From: Mesodorylaimus sp. YZB2_4
Taxonomy: Eukaryota > Nematoda > Enoplea > Dorylaimida > Dorylaimidae
DNA length: 64,000 nucleotides
Assembly: GCA_030248295.1 (NCBI GenBank)
Contig: JASANH010000254.1
Location: forward strand, 62,001-126,000
Direction: 5' to 3'
Below are positions 10,226-22,839 of this stretch, one piece after another (positions within the stretch are counted from its first letter, which is position 1; every line of letters begins with the position of its first letter). The notes beneath the pieces were generated by a model, which was not told the origin of the DNA, searched no databases, and was given only the letters and a program-made list of their open reading frames with translations. Both the position numbers and the translations under genes were made by a program.

Positions 10226-13200
10226 GGAGTCCCAGGGGCTAAAAGTATGAAAAATGATATTAGGACATGGCTTTTACCATTTATCTTGGCGCGCCAGAAG
10301 GGGTCGCGGCTTCTCGGATGTCAGTGTGGGTGGTCGTTTTGGAGACACCGCGTTTTCTGAAGGCGAATTTGCTACATACTGTACCTTGCAGTAATGAAAC
10401 ACAGGTGCAAAATTGCAGAAATGAAATTAAGAGAACAGCACGGAAAGATAACAAAACCACTCATTATCTCCATGGGAACCCACTGTAGTGCGAATATTAC
10501 AAAACTAGCAGACCCAGATTACAGCAGGATTTACACGCAGAGGGAAGAGTCCAGAGAGATTACCACATGGAAACTGGATTTTTTATATTCCATCCCACCA
10601 GTGTAGTGCCCACGAAAATTAACCTGGCCCAAGCTCGCTGAAGCACCTACAGCACCTCCGTAAGTGACAGCCATACGCATAGTGTCATCCCCCCCCCGCC
10701 CCCCCGTCTGCCAGATTCACCAGGGCCGCTTCTAATGCCAGGTTTTCAAGCAGGTGAAGGAACAACCCTCTGCAATGTGCTGGCAACATGGATACGAACA
10801 AGAAACGACCGTTATCTCATAGTTACCAATCTTGGAACAGAGATTGTCTGGCTCGCGTCCGGGCTTTATTCGATTTATGTAGCCATTCTTTAGTCCCTTT
10901 TGAATAAACAAAGACGCATCTTGGATCGTCTCGATCAATATCCCTAGGTAGCTAATTGTACAAACGGGCCTCTCCGTCTTGTCCCTACGCCTCCTTGCAC
11001 ATCCCTCCCCCCCCCCCACCCAGCATTCCTGCTCATCTGGTAAGTGCTGTTTGTAAAGCAGCACGGTCGCCATGTCAACGCCTTGCGCGCCTAACCCCTT
11101 TAACTCGTGAATAAGTAAAGACAACGTCCGCGGTCTCTTTCTGCCCATGCATAGACAAAGTGAGAGTACGGGGATTCAAGGTGCAAACGAGTGGCGAGGG
11201 ACGGGAGGTATGACAATGGACTGTTCATGGCAAAGTATCCAATAACTACTCACTGGTCTTCCGATAACGCTGGAGGATAGCGGGATCGCCCATCGTCTGG
11301 TACCTGCATACTGTTGATCTAGAGTTGGCTCAGGGTCTACTGATCGCCTGATTGCAGCAGCAAAAGATGACCTAGATACCATAAATCACAATCACGCCCC
11401 CGTGCACATCCGTCGCCAGGCACTCGAATTGACCGCGCGATAGTATGGCTTCAATGCCAGGCGTAGACTGCACCCTATATCCATGGTGTGGCACTTGGGC
11501 CCAGAAGACAACATCTGATTCGAAGAGCAATGGCGGACACACCTGCGGAGAACACAAGGAAACCAGTCCTGCTCAACTAGGCCTCTCCAACCCTGACAAA
11601 GGGCTCTATTCAAACAGGAATGTGGACTCATTTATCACATGGCCCAATTAGGATCGTACACATCGATTAATTCTACCCTTTCAAGCCTGCACATGCGTTT
11701 GATCGACGAACATTGACGGAAGTTGCGTGACCTATTTCGATTTGAATCACGCACATTCTTATCTTATCACCAATTCGTCCATATCCGTCTCAAAATGACA
11801 CGCAACGTTCGTTTCGCACGATGCTCAGAGCCCGTCCAGAAGCATCTTCTATCTGATCAAACAAGCGCGAAGATAGAAACGTCCTCGCGAACGAGACCCC
11901 CTTCGAACTCGCCTGCTAAAAAACGGCACGAAAATGAAGCATGTCAAACACACTGCCATATAAGTAGATGGGAATGGGAAAGAAGACATTTATTTTGCTT
12001 GGCGTTTCAAAGTGGCTACTAGGCGGATAAAACCGTGGTCTAGAGGCGGGTATGTCTGTCGTATGTATTAGTACAAGGACGAATTCAATGAGCTTGGTCA
12101 ATAATTCTCGGCCTATGTAGACTCGCTCTGGCTCAACGATCGGTCGGCCGCGTATGGTCGCCGTTGGTAACAGCCCCTTGCAGTCCCTCTTTTCTCGTAA
12201 AGTCCCTTTTAGACTGACAGGGGGCCTAAGCTTGTTTCGATAAGAGACTACTTGTTTTCAGTGACCAATCATTTCCGAGATTGCCTAGGATAGAAAAATT
12301 TGCGATAGCGGGTTTGACTGGAATGCGAGAATGGGGATACAGCTGCCAGGGCAACGGGCGAACCTGATCCGGCAGTCGTAGGGTCATCAGTCTTATCACC
12401 GCCACGGTCAGTTAGACTGAGGATGAGCCAATGTGTAGGCCAGATAAAGCTAGGAGCGCCATGCCCCATCATTGGTTATCACTGATAGCCATGAGACTGG
12501 ACACTGGACTCAGACTCTGAGACTGTAACACTGGACCCAACGGGTCGCGGCGTTGCCCAAGGCACTATCACAGTCACTCAGCCCGCCAGCCAGTAGGTAC
12601 CGTTCACTGTCCCAGTATAGTTAGTCGATGCATCTGGTGCTGGTACGCGCGAGATGATCGATGCCAGTAGAGTGCACTGAGCCACCATTACAAGCGCCCG
12701 TGCCTCGATCATCATCAGTGACACTGCAGATCAGCCATTGATGGCCACTTGATCCCCTCAGTAAACTCAGGAGGAGGCACTTACAGTTATTGGCTGATTG
12801 TTAACAGCATCACTGGTCGCCCAGGAGGAGGTCGCACTGGTCGCACAGAAGGAAGCGCTTACGGCCCTGCGGTTCGTGACGCCAGTGCAACCAGCGCACC
12901 CAGGCGGCGGGAGAAGTGAGGGGCCCGAAATCTCGGGGACAAAAATTCCAAGTGGAGGCAGGTTAGTCTCGCGACTATACCGCCCTAGAAACATCAACCG
13001 ATGAGGTTGACGTCTCTTAGCCGGGGAGATATGGATTGTCCCGACCGCTGGGGGTGCTGGCTACGCAGCTTTGGGCTACATATGATAACGATATCACTAG
13101 TCGCCACATAGAATGGAAGGCAGTGAGCACAGAGGTGATGGCCGCGCCCTTCACCCTGGCTGTCTTTGCCAGGCGACACTCCGGCCATAAAAATTGAAAT

Positions 13201-14814
13201 AGAGCTATGCTTTGGACGCCTTTCGTTCCACGATCAGCAGAGAGAATCCAATGCAATGCGAAGTGCACCTGGAGAAAACTAGTCCCATAAAAGCAATGCT
13301 TACACTATCTGCTCTCCAGCACAACTAACGGAACACGCAGCACCCGCTATGACTCAACTAGACAGCACCTCTGCTACCTCCACATCGACATCCTACAAAG
13401 GCCACCCTGCCTCCATCGGCCCCGCCATGCATAGGTACTCTAACCGGTACTGATCCTCGAATAATTACTTCGGTGGGCGTTTACCGGCAGGCACGTATAA
13501 CCCTTTTTTTGGTGGGATGGAAAAAGCATTTTCATGAAGATTATCACATGGCGGTTTCGAAAAACGTTTATTGGGAAGATCGACAAAGAAATGATCATTT
13601 TGCCACCGCCATCAGCGGGCAGATGGCGAAAAAGGGAAAATATCTGAAGCGGAAACCACGACAGTTGGGCCCCGCCATTATTAGCCGAATGGCAATTAGA
13701 GCGGCGAGAGTACGAAAAGTGGAAAACATAAATCACATTTGTGAATACCCAGGTGGGCTAGTGGATGAAATAAGGGGATATAACTACATTGAACCCAGTG
13801 AGAGGCCCCGTCTGCGAATGGCCCAGTTCAAAGCGGCCGCACGATGCTGTTCCTCGCCATGAGCCAGCCACTGGTATTTGAATAATTTATTAGGTCCTAG
13901 CAAACAAAGCCGCATCATCCAACGAGACCATATTTGGTCACCCTCTTGCATGGACTCTGACATTATTAATAAAAGCACCCTCGACATGGAGTGTGTGTAT
14001 TTTATCGTACAGTCCCATTTCAAGTTCCAGCCCCGTTTCCTCCTTGATTTTTCATTTCATCTGTCGTTTTTGTGAACGGCGCGATGCTAGGCGTGTGTTT
14101 ACCCTGAGCAGCGTAATAAAATCTGACGAACGCTTACAAATCAACTCTGTGACTTTCGCCGCTAGATGGCTCCTGGGGTCTGATTGAGTACCAAGGGGGA
14201 AGCTCGAAGTACTTTGGCATACTACTGTAAATGGGCGGACACCTAGCCGGCAGTCGCTCACTGTTTTTACCCGCCTGGCGGGAACACCAAAATTTCGATT
14301 TATACTGAGTAACCGCCTGTAAAGCAGGATGGTACCCGACTGCCCGCCAGTTCTACCACGAGGGTATAGTGCCAGCGCGAGTGGCGGGCACGTGGCCGCC
14401 TGAAGTTAATAGCCCGGCTTAATTGTCAAATGCCAAGACCTGTTTTTTTTCATGCTGCCATCATTGCGCGCCAGCTGCTTTGGTTTTCAGTAAAATATAA
14501 AGCATGATGAACTATGCCATGAGTCGTCGAAGGTGTAAAGCTACTAAGATGCTCGTCAGTTCATGGTGATGACCTATGCTTTGAATATGACTACGACTAT
14601 GACCACTTGTTAGTCTTACGGCCACTCGTATGTGTGTGTTGAGGCGGAAACGGCACTCCCTGATTAAACGCACGTGAAAGCTTACAGGCGAGCACGACCA
14701 GAAGCATCAACATTACTAGCGACTAAAGTGCCGGACGCATGATTAGAAATGCAATAGGCATGGAATGAAGCATGAAGAAACTAAGTCATAGCCACCCCAT
14801 AAACCTTGTCATGC
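10226..14814. other. Intergenic stretch
   Basis: No gene is supported. The stretch holds poly(C) runs near 10690 and 11005, a copy of the 7.3-kb repeat at 12950-13050 and scattered open frames of up to about 138 codons. None of these frames shows a recognisable domain, a signal peptide or convincing splice sites. The frame at 13548-13760 (basic, from an ATG to a possible donor) cannot be excluded. Confidence 0.4.
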
Positions 14815-16195
14815 TTATCCAAAGTGAGGGCAATCACAACCGCTGGGTTCAGGACCACACTTGCTCAAGTCCCCACCGCCATGTAGACACCGGATCAGGT
14901 CGGGTTCAGCCCGATCCGACCCGACCCGAAAGTCCCTGACCCGGAATTTCGGGTCGGGTTGACCCGAATTTGGTTGCTGGAAGTTGCTCGCGATAAAAAC
15001 CATTCACAAATGCTCAGAACGTGGTGGCGTTGGTGTAAAGGTGACAGTGAGAAAATATGAGATGGAGACATCTCACGCACGCGAATCTTCATCTTTTGTT
15101 ATTCCCTAGTTATCCTTAGTAAATGCAATAACTTTCTTTCATATTTCCCACAATAGTGGTCAAATAATTTTTTAAAAACCTCAGATCTAAAAGCGACTAG
15201 GGTCTGTCCACTGCAGACAAGATTTAACCAATCCGAATAATAGGCGTGAAAAATAGAGACAACTCTGTCATAACTTTCGGAGTCTGAGACAGCTTATCCT
15301 TGGTTAAACAAGGAAATACCTAAATATATATAAACCCCACGCTGGAGTTGCATTTAGTCTTCAAAAAAGATATTGCTCACAAAGTTATATTGTGCTGGAC
15401 ACTAGCTCCTGTCAGAACCTCCACTACTGATGGAAGGATGTGAGGGTACCTATCACTTTTGAACACAGCAAACTGTTCTGCAATGCTAACATGGATGGTG
15501 GCCAAGGGGGGCTATTATTGGCACATATTTGGTGTTTGGGTACAGACTATACTGCTCTTCCAGCCAGGTATACCCAGGAAGTTATGTCATATTCAGGAAT
15601 CAAATGTGATTGTAGATAACCCTACGACCTGCTAAAAGTTATCAATTCCTTCTTATGTTAGAGTGTGGCTAGTCCCACTCATTCATCAGAGTTGAATGAG
15701 AACCTCCACATACGGACCCTTCCCTTTGCAGGAATTACTCAGAAAAATTGGCCATTCCCACAGCTTACAATTTGTCTGACATTCTTGGAAGTTACGCAGA
15801 ATGAAAACGGGGAATGAAAGACTTTATGCATGCATTCATGAAGCATATACTGCAAAACCTGGAGTCGAACAACTACGAAAAGGTTCCTGTAGCTGCTTAT
15901 AGTAGTAACTTGCAAAATTTCTGTATTTTTGACCCGTTTGACCCGATCTTTCAAAGAAGTGACCCGACCCGACCCTAAATTTTGCTGACCCGACCCGACC
16001 CGACCCGAAAGTACCTGACCCGATCCGGGGTCTACCGCCATGGGCCACTTGCTCGGCACGACACGCGTTCCAGATGGAGCAGCTGAGTGTGCATCCCCAG
16101 TCGATATCGTTGGCTGGCTTGTTGGCTTGTGGAGGCATAGAATAGACGAGGGCTACCAGGAGGACCAGAATGCTTAGCGTCCTCAACGTTTTCAC
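14815..16195 (-). pseudogene. Six-cysteine secreted-peptide gene, interrupted by a transposon and lacking ATG
   Basis: The first part (16195-16035) encodes a hydrophobic leader (TLSILVLLVALVYS), then an Asn/Pro-rich stretch and three cysteines in a C-x3-C-x5-C arrangement. The last part (14875-14815) supplies three more cysteines as C-x6-C-x-C and the stop TAA. A 1151-bp element flanked by an 8-bp duplication separates them. Counting one copy of the duplication, the two parts total 222 nt, an exact multiple of three, and share one frame. The interruption is therefore an insertion and not an intron. The codon where ATG is expected is GTG, in the context aaccaGTGaaaacg, and no in-frame ATG precedes the leader. 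The spacing of six cysteines in a short secreted peptide recalls defence or signalling peptides, but no family is recognised and the C1-C2 spacing differs from standard defensins. Confidence 0.65.
14876..16042. mobile_element. hAT-like non-autonomous transposon with 8-bp target duplications
   Basis: The element occupies 14884-16034. Its ends read TAGACACCGGATCAGGTCGG and, on the other strand, TAGACCCCGGATCGGGTCAGG. Both are flanked by CCGCCATG (14876-14883 and 16035-16042). Eight-base duplications and TAG-starting terminal repeats fit the hAT superfamily. The subterminal zones (14895-14975 and 15930-16025) are runs of degenerate GGGTC/GACCC pentamers. No transposase frame is visible inside. 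Confidence 0.8.
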
Positions 16196-16264
16196 TGGTT
16201 CTAAGCGAAGCTGCCAACTTGACTTGGTGCTCGACGAGTGCAATGATGACTGTGGAAGGCTGTG

Positions 16265-16276
16265 CGCTTCTATAGA
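16265..16276 (-). promoter_or_regulatory. Possible TATA element of the interrupted peptide gene
   Basis: On the minus strand CTCTATAGAAGCG lies about 70-80 bp upstream of the GTG at 16195. This spacing is like that of the TATA boxes before the other small secreted-peptide genes here (3485-3493 and 48742-48750). It argues that the gene's first exon starts just upstream and that no separate ATG exon is missing. Confidence 0.4.
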
Positions 16277-19200
16277 GCTAGTGACAATATTTGCATCTCT
16301 TATCACCTTTTGTCAGCGGGCAATTCAGCTAATATGAAAACGAGACTAGACCTAAACTTGACGTCTTGTTCACCCCACGCCATCGCTTATCAACCAACTG
16401 AAAGCCCTCAATCTCAATTCGATGCGCTGACGTCCTTAAAAGCTAGAGCTCGCGAGAACGATAAAATTTAAAAAATATGGCCTTATCGCATCGACATCGA
16501 CGAGTCGTAAACCTTATTTGCAACACACAGTATTAGATCAGGTAGTGACAAACTGACTGATAACATTAGGCACTAGTCCATTGTTCATAGAACACCACGC
16601 CTCGTGTTTGTTCACATTAAATATAATATTAGGCCCTTTATAAATTTCACAGTTTTTGTTAAACGTAGTTTCATCCGCATAAAAGTCATCAGTGATAATC
16701 CACTTATCACTAGGTGCATAATACATCACTGCGCAGAAATGAAGACACACGCCGACAGACTGGCATTGGACTGTTCACTATCAGACTTCTAATTAAATCG
16801 CCCCGCAATCAGGGCCCAGTAAATCTCACTCACTAAATACAGTGCTGTGCATGCATGCAGTGTGCAGCCACAAAAGCAATTATTATTCGAGCGAAAACGA
16901 CATTAAAAAGAGATCAGCTGGCGCGGCAGTGTCTGCTTACTGCAGATCAGTCAATCAGACGCAGAATGGTTCAAGGACGATTTCGGCCGTTTTACTGTGC
17001 AGGAGGAAATGCTACTCGAACTTAGATTTTACTCATAGCAATTTGATATTTCTATCCTAGTGAAACCAAGAGAACAATTTGATTCCCGCTCACATGCAAA
17101 AATTGGTCGCGTCTAAAAGCGTACTAATTGTTATCTGCCCGTCGTTGTGTTCCAGAGTACATAATTTCTTGCCCAGGAAGAGAAGAAAAGGAGGAAAAGG
17201 GGAGACAACATCTGCGCGCAGTTACACACCAGTGCTTGTACAGGGACTGTGCCACTTGTGCGCGAGCCTATACTTTGCGCGCGCAATGATTAAAGACCAG
17301 TGCTGAAAGATGCAAGCGTAATCTCCTTGTATTATGTAATCTCCAATTTCTCCTTGTATTATACGTTATTATTGCTCACAAAAATTCACGAAATACATGC
17401 ATGTAGTGCCTTCACGATCAGAAAATGAAAAAATTTTGTATACACTTCAGTCGTTATTCATAGCATTTATGTTCTTTCACCCTAGTAAGATAGCGGATAA
17501 ATCTTGGATACTGCTCGATACACGCGCACAAATGTTGGTAGGCACCTATGTCCTGCCTGAAAAGCAACAAAGCGTCAAACCCTTCGATATTCCACAAATG
17601 ATTACGGGCAGCGAAAAACTTTTGTTTTTCCATTTCGATTAGTCGATGCAGACTGGCATATAGGAAATTCCGAGGCTTAGGTTCGATGACACCAGAAATC
17701 AATTTGCGACCGTGCTGCTGGTTGCTATTATGTGACTTCTGCAAAGCAGCCAAGAAATTACGCAAAGCTGCTCGAATTTCAGCTATCTCATTCAGATTTA
17801 GTTAATGATTAAAGCCGTCAGAATGGTGGATTGTGCGTAAATGCTGACTGAACCAGTGACCAGAATTTGTGCAAATGGCTCCGTCTATGCTTCAGCACTG
17901 GCTATGTTTAATAATTGCGCGTGCAAAGTATCACCAGAACAATAGTGCGTGCCCAAGTGTCTCACAATCGTTGTAGAGTGGGCTCTCACTAGACGCGATC
18001 GACGAAATGCTTGCGATTGCGACACGCTGGTTCTGTTCGAGGCGGCTTGACTATATTTTGATTCCTCTCAACGTCTCGCCTTCTTGGTCGCCCATCTCAT
18101 ATGTATGTCATACATCATCTACAGAATGGCTACACACTATATAGCGCATTCGAGGGCTACGGAACACATCAATTTTTACGTAAATGGGAGTCGAAACCTC
18201 TCCTGTTAGTGGGCACCTAGCGTGTGGGGCAGACGTCTAACCTACTACGCCCGGGGTTTATTGGGCCCCATCAGCATGGGCAAATTGTGTGTTCGTGAGA
18301 AACATAAAGGTCAGATGGTTTTCATGAAAAACCTAAAACATCTGGCGACAGTGTGCATGGAGCATTCTGAATGTCGGCTTTTTGTCGCGGCTATGGATCA
18401 AATTTTATGTGTTGCCTAAACGCTTTAGGAAGCTATTCTCTATTTGTTTCGAGGAGTCGTTGACTTTCATAAAAAATCTTCCCAGGTGATATGAGATAAT
18501 GGACTTCCGCTTTAACTTGATCTTAACTAGAGCAAATGGCGCCTCTTCGGACTGCATGAGTCGCCTGAGTTGAGCGACGTTCTCCAGTTGGTCTTCCCCC
18601 CCCCCCACCATCATCCTAACGTACAGGTGGCTGTAAATCAAAAGACATACCTACTGTACTTCGCGCACTGCCTTTACGGATTGAAGGTGTATATTTAAGA
18701 TGGTACCAGAACAGTATCGTCGCCAACGTTACGATCCAAGGTTCCGCCGCCCGGCTGGGCCTTTTACTTCGGCCAATATATGTTGTTTCAAAATCATGGA
18801 TTGAAAACCATCTATCAGAAAAGCGTCGGGAAGGAAGGGGGTGAAATGTCAGTGAAGATGTAAAGTACTGTAGGTGCACACCGACCGTCATCGCCAAGAA
18901 GCACACACTGACTTCTTGCGCCGTGCATGACGGCTAAAAAAACGACAGCACGACGAACTCCCCGTCGATTGGTGCAACAACAAATTTTCAGGCGCTTTAT
19001 GACCATTTTTGATGACCTGGACTGAACGAGCAAGAATCATCGTTGATGGTCTTCTCCCTCAAAGAGACACCAATCTCCTGAAACCCTTCCGAAACCGACT
19101 TTTTATAAGTGTTCTATGGCCAGTACCCCAGCTAGTGAGCAGCATCCTTCAGACCAAAGCGCAGCAGACGATAGGTGCTTGCGCAAATGTCATTTTACGT

Positions 19201-20027
19201 AGTTATGGTCTTCTTCACTTCACAGTCTCGGACCAGTATGTCCTCTGGGAAATCTAGTCTTCACTTGTGCCCACACTTCAATCATACTTGCGCGCACTAT
19301 AGCTTTTCTAAGGGGGAAGTCCAGCTCTCAAACATACAGTATTTCGCCTGAAATCTGAAATTTATAATCAAATACAGTATGCTCGTGATGAATGGCCTGA
19401 TCGACTGTGCAGCTGAAAATAAACGGCATTTTACAGTGCCCCTGGACTTTAGATATGGTTGAAATTATCTATATACATCCTGGATACCCTGGCACATCTG
19501 GCCCTTTATTTTCTATTAACCAGTGCCTCACAGGTGCTGGTAAAGGTTATGCCCACATGAGTTAATATCTGGACAGATGCATCGTCTGGGCTATATCGAT
19601 GTTTGTGATATATATACGGATCTTGGCAAACAGACCTTGATCTTTGAAGCTGAACGCAATGATTCAGACTTATTCCCAGGTAAGATAACGATGAATATTT
19701 GTCGATGGTTTCGCATACTTGTGTGCATGAATGGTAATGTAGAGGTAGGAATAGTTGATCCTGATCTCTTATGTTATTCCGCCTATACAATAGGACCACG
19801 TGCGGTCACGTGATGCCCGCGTAGCCACAAGAGGTACCTACTGTAGTATCGCTTTTGTGCACTAGTATTTCTAGTCTATCATACAGTCGAAATTCAGTTT
19901 TTGAATGCTAATTCAGAATACATTAAGCATCCTTCTGTTGCGATCTCTTTTTTTCAATCATACAATACTGCTAACACAACTTGATTTTTCTGGACTAACC
20001 GTGAAGAGTAACACCGGGGGTTCAGTC
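16277..20027. other. Intergenic stretch
   Basis: No gene is supported. A SINE-like copy lies at 18125-18255 (minus) and a poly(C) run at about 18597. The minus-strand frame 17765-17454 (103 codons) has no recognised domain. Confidence 0.4.
18125..18255 (-). repeat. tRNA-derived SINE-like copy, reverse orientation
   Basis: The tail (gcgcattcgagggctacggaa) comes first on the plus strand. The B-box-like gggagtcgaaacctc and the A-box-like end (gcagacgtctaacctactacg) follow. This matches the order of the reverse copies at 22.7 and 51.9 kb. Confidence 0.45.
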
Positions 20028-20038
20028 GTATATAAAAA
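20028..20038 (+). promoter_or_regulatory. Possible TATA box of the GPCR gene
   Basis: gtatataaaaaatt lies about 130 bp upstream of the GPCR ATG. A 3' splice-like tgcctttcag at 20070-20079 lies between them, so a spliced 5' leader is an alternative. Confidence 0.3.
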
Positions 20039-20166
20039 ATTAATTACCATACACTGCAGTATATTGTGCCTTTCAGATCGTCACGAATATTGTTTCAAAT
20101 CTTTCTGATCTCACGTCAGTGCGATTTGAGAGCCACAACTCGACGATCTTCAACCGCCCGGCACTC

Positions 20167-21210
20167 ATGTCCAACTCGTCATTAAACGCGACTGGTCCCC
20201 ATTCAATTTGCAATCTTGAGGGCTCGTTCGAGATGAGAGCCCGTTTTGCTGCAGACTATGTCGTCAATCCTCTTTATTTTCTGCTAGGCGTGTCAGGCAA
20301 ACTGATAAGTATGCTGGCTATTCATAAGGAAACGAAATCTGAAAAAGCCTATCTCTTTCAAACATTTCTTTTGATTTGTGAGTCGCTTGAAATTTTGGTT
20401 TTCAGTCTTTCTATCGCCGGCCGTATGTTAGCTGGCTTTACTGGCCAGGGTGTGATTTGGTTTCGCGCTTGCCACGCCTGCATGTGGTCCCTTGCACGCC
20501 TATCGAATTTCGCGAATAATTTGTTTGCAACTGGCACTAATTTTCTAACATTAGCGATGGCGGGTGACAGAATTTTTGCTCTTCGAAAAGTGCAAACTTA
20601 TGCAAAGTTGAACCATAGAAAAATTCAATGGAATGTGCTCCTTATATCCTCCTTGGTTAGTGTCACTAGCAGCACGGTTTATTTTTTCATTTTCGACCTG
20701 TCTCCTCGTCAAGATGGCATGTACACTTTGGTCATGAATGCCGCACAGGAAACTGAAATTTTTAAAAGCCTTCTAATGGCACACAACATTTTTAAAATTA
20801 TACTACTCATTTGTATGTGCGCGAGTAGTATTTTGCTCGTCCTCGCTTATCGACGAGCAATGCAACTACGGAAGAAAATTAGGCAGCAAAATCAGAACAG
20901 CAATGAGTCGGGTAATCAAATAAAAATTTTATTCACGATGGCGACATGCCAATCGATTTGTAATACAGTGCATATTTTTGCAAATGTTGCTTTTAAAACA
21001 GTGATAATTGCTAATCCGCATTCATATTTAGCTTGCATTCTGTCTCCTTTGGTTGATATGTTTCAAGAAATAGTGGATATATTGAATTTCTATGTCATTT
21101 TAGCTGTGAGCAAGAGTTTTCGATCAATGGTTAAAGACTCTTTGGGCAGGATTATTCGATGCTCGTTTGGAGGAGTTGATAACAGTGTGCATGTCATTAA
21201 CAACCACTAG
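20167..21210 (+). CDS. Rhodopsin-like (class A type) seven-transmembrane receptor, intronless
   Basis: One uninterrupted frame of 347 codons runs from ATG 20167. The short extracellular N-terminus has two N-glycosylation sequons (NSS, NAT). Seven hydrophobic segments follow, with an Arg/Lys/Gln-rich third intracellular loop (YRRAMQLRKKIRQQNQ). After TM3 it reads AGDRIFAL, so the DRY-like motif is D-R-I, and TM7 ends NFYVILAVSKSFR in place of NPxxY. The Asn of TM1 is missing (GVSGKLIS in place of the usual GN). These departures resemble divergent FMRFamide-receptor-like or chemosensory receptors of protostomes. The ligand is unknown; it would signal through G proteins at the plasma membrane. 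The absence of introns may reflect retroposition or a large intronless receptor family. An AATAAA lies near 21488. Confidence 0.8.
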   Translation: MSNSSLNATGPHSICNLEGSFEMRARFAADYVVNPLYFLLGVSGKLISMLAIHKETKSEKAYLFQTFLLICESLEILVFSLSIAGRMLAGFTGQGVIWFRACHACMWSLARLSNFANNLFATGTNFLTLAMAGDRIFALRKVQTYAKLNHRKIQWNVLLISSLVSVTSSTVYFFIFDLSPRQDGMYTLVMNAAQETEIFKSLLMAHNIFKIILLICMCASSILLVLAYRRAMQLRKKIRQQNQNSNESGNQIKILFTMATCQSICNTVHIFANVAFKTVIIANPHSYLACILSPLVDMFQEIVDILNFYVILAVSKSFRSMVKDSLGRIIRCSFGGVDNSVHVINNH

Positions 21211-22684
21211 AAACAATTAATTGTGTCAGTTTTGTTATAAATACGCTGGTTAAAAAAACGTTGTGTCTTATGCGATTTCGCTTGGTAAAAAGAAGACTGC
21301 AGAAAAATGCTGATTTTCGATGCCGTACGGTAATTGGTAGTGCGTGTGGCTGATCGTGAGTGCGGGAAATGAGACGGGCATTCAGGCCCTGGCGGAATTC
21401 GATTTTACAATCATTTTATGATCAGCCGGAGAGGAATTCATAATCTTTTTCATTCCCCAAAATGGTCTCTGAGTGTTTTGATTACTAATAAATAATTTTG
21501 ATTTATTTGTTGAAGAATCATCTACATAGGACTGGGCTTTTTGATTTTGAGCTACATAGGACTGGGTAAAAAACGCAGGGGTGCATGCGACGGAAATTCC
21601 ATTTGGCCGCTATGGTTTGATATCATTTACAGTCCATATGGCTGAGAAATTTTTTGAAAAATACGCGATAGAGGGCACTCAATTTTTTCAACATTAACGA
21701 TTTGTATGTACAATGCTCAACAAGAGACAATCACGATGCCTTTTCACGCACACAGTACAGTATATGGCGCAAAGCATCTCGAGTTAAAGCGCCGGTATGA
21801 GGCAGGAGCTGCGACTATTTTTCCTGTCTTCTCATCAATGACCAATCAGATGGTGGGCGACCTGGCGTCTGATTGGACGAGGTCAGAGCCGGAGCACCTG
21901 CTATCGGAGTCGAAATATCAATAAATAAGACCATTTGCAGCCAAAAACTCTAGTTTTTTGTGATTTTGACCCCAAGATTTAAAGAAAAAGTACATAACAT
22001 AGCTACACTTTTTGAAAGCAGGTACCAAGGGGCACGTATGGTGAAATTTTCAGTCGGGGTTTCGCTTTTCTATTTCGAGTTATTTGCATAAGTGTGTGTG
22101 GAAAAATTTGAATTCTAATGTTAGGCGGGAATATCTCATGAAGGTTGTGACATAATATTTTTTGAGGAATAATTCGGTAGGTTATCATCTAGCGGTCATT
22201 CTGATATATTCTCGATCTTTCTAGGACCAAGGGTTAGGGAGATATGGCTGATATCGCCCAAGCAACACGTTTTTATGTGTATTTCCATAGGGAGGGGTGA
22301 AAATCATACACTTGACATCATGACTTTTGCGTCATGGGGTCATAAATTTCACTCGGGAAGATCTTGGTCGACCCTTACAGAAACCATGCCTTGAAAAATA
22401 CTGGTTTAAGTACCGCTCTGGGCTCAACATTTTGGCATTTCCAGTTGCCTGTTTTGCGTCGAAGATAACGAGGAAGCCGCGATGAAAGCACACAATTTTT
22501 TAAATCTCCATTGTCGAAAAAGTGCACAGAAAGTTGCCTGAGAACATGTGACGCACGCTTCAAATACAACATTTGTGTTTTTTGTGCCGTCAATGCTTCC
22601 TATACTGGTACGATACTGGAGTGACCAATCACAATTGATGTCAAAAATAACAATAGGGGTACACGTCATTCGTACTTTATTTAT

Positions 22685-22825
22685 AGCCAAGCACTATGCG
22701 GCGCACTCGAGGGCAGGAACATATCTGACAATCATTTTTCACCCAGGTGGGATTTGAACCCTCCCGTAACTAAGTGCGCACCCAGAGGAGTAGACGCCTT
22801 AACCAGCAAGGCCACGACCCGGGCA
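22685..22825 (-). repeat. tRNA-derived SINE-like copy, reverse orientation
   Basis: The plus strand shows the tail first (gcgcactcgagggcaggaacatat, then gacaatcattttt). The B-box-like gggatttgaaccct and the A-box region ending gccttaaccagcaaggcca follow. It is among the clearest copies of the family. Confidence 0.6.
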
Positions 22826-22839
22826 ACATGTAATAGGCA

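Noticed and set aside
13473..13862. Basic 129-codon plus-strand frame
   Set aside because: It has an internal ATG and a possible donor at about 13751, but no homology, signal or partner exon, and the opposite strand is equally open.
14290..14370. Possible tRNA gene
   Set aside because: Only loose B-box similarity. No cloverleaf with paired acceptor and anticodon stems could be formed by eye. No true tRNA or rRNA gene was found in the window.
17454..17765. Minus-strand frame of 103 codons
   Set aside because: No recognisable domain or splice context. It is probably chance or a decayed element.
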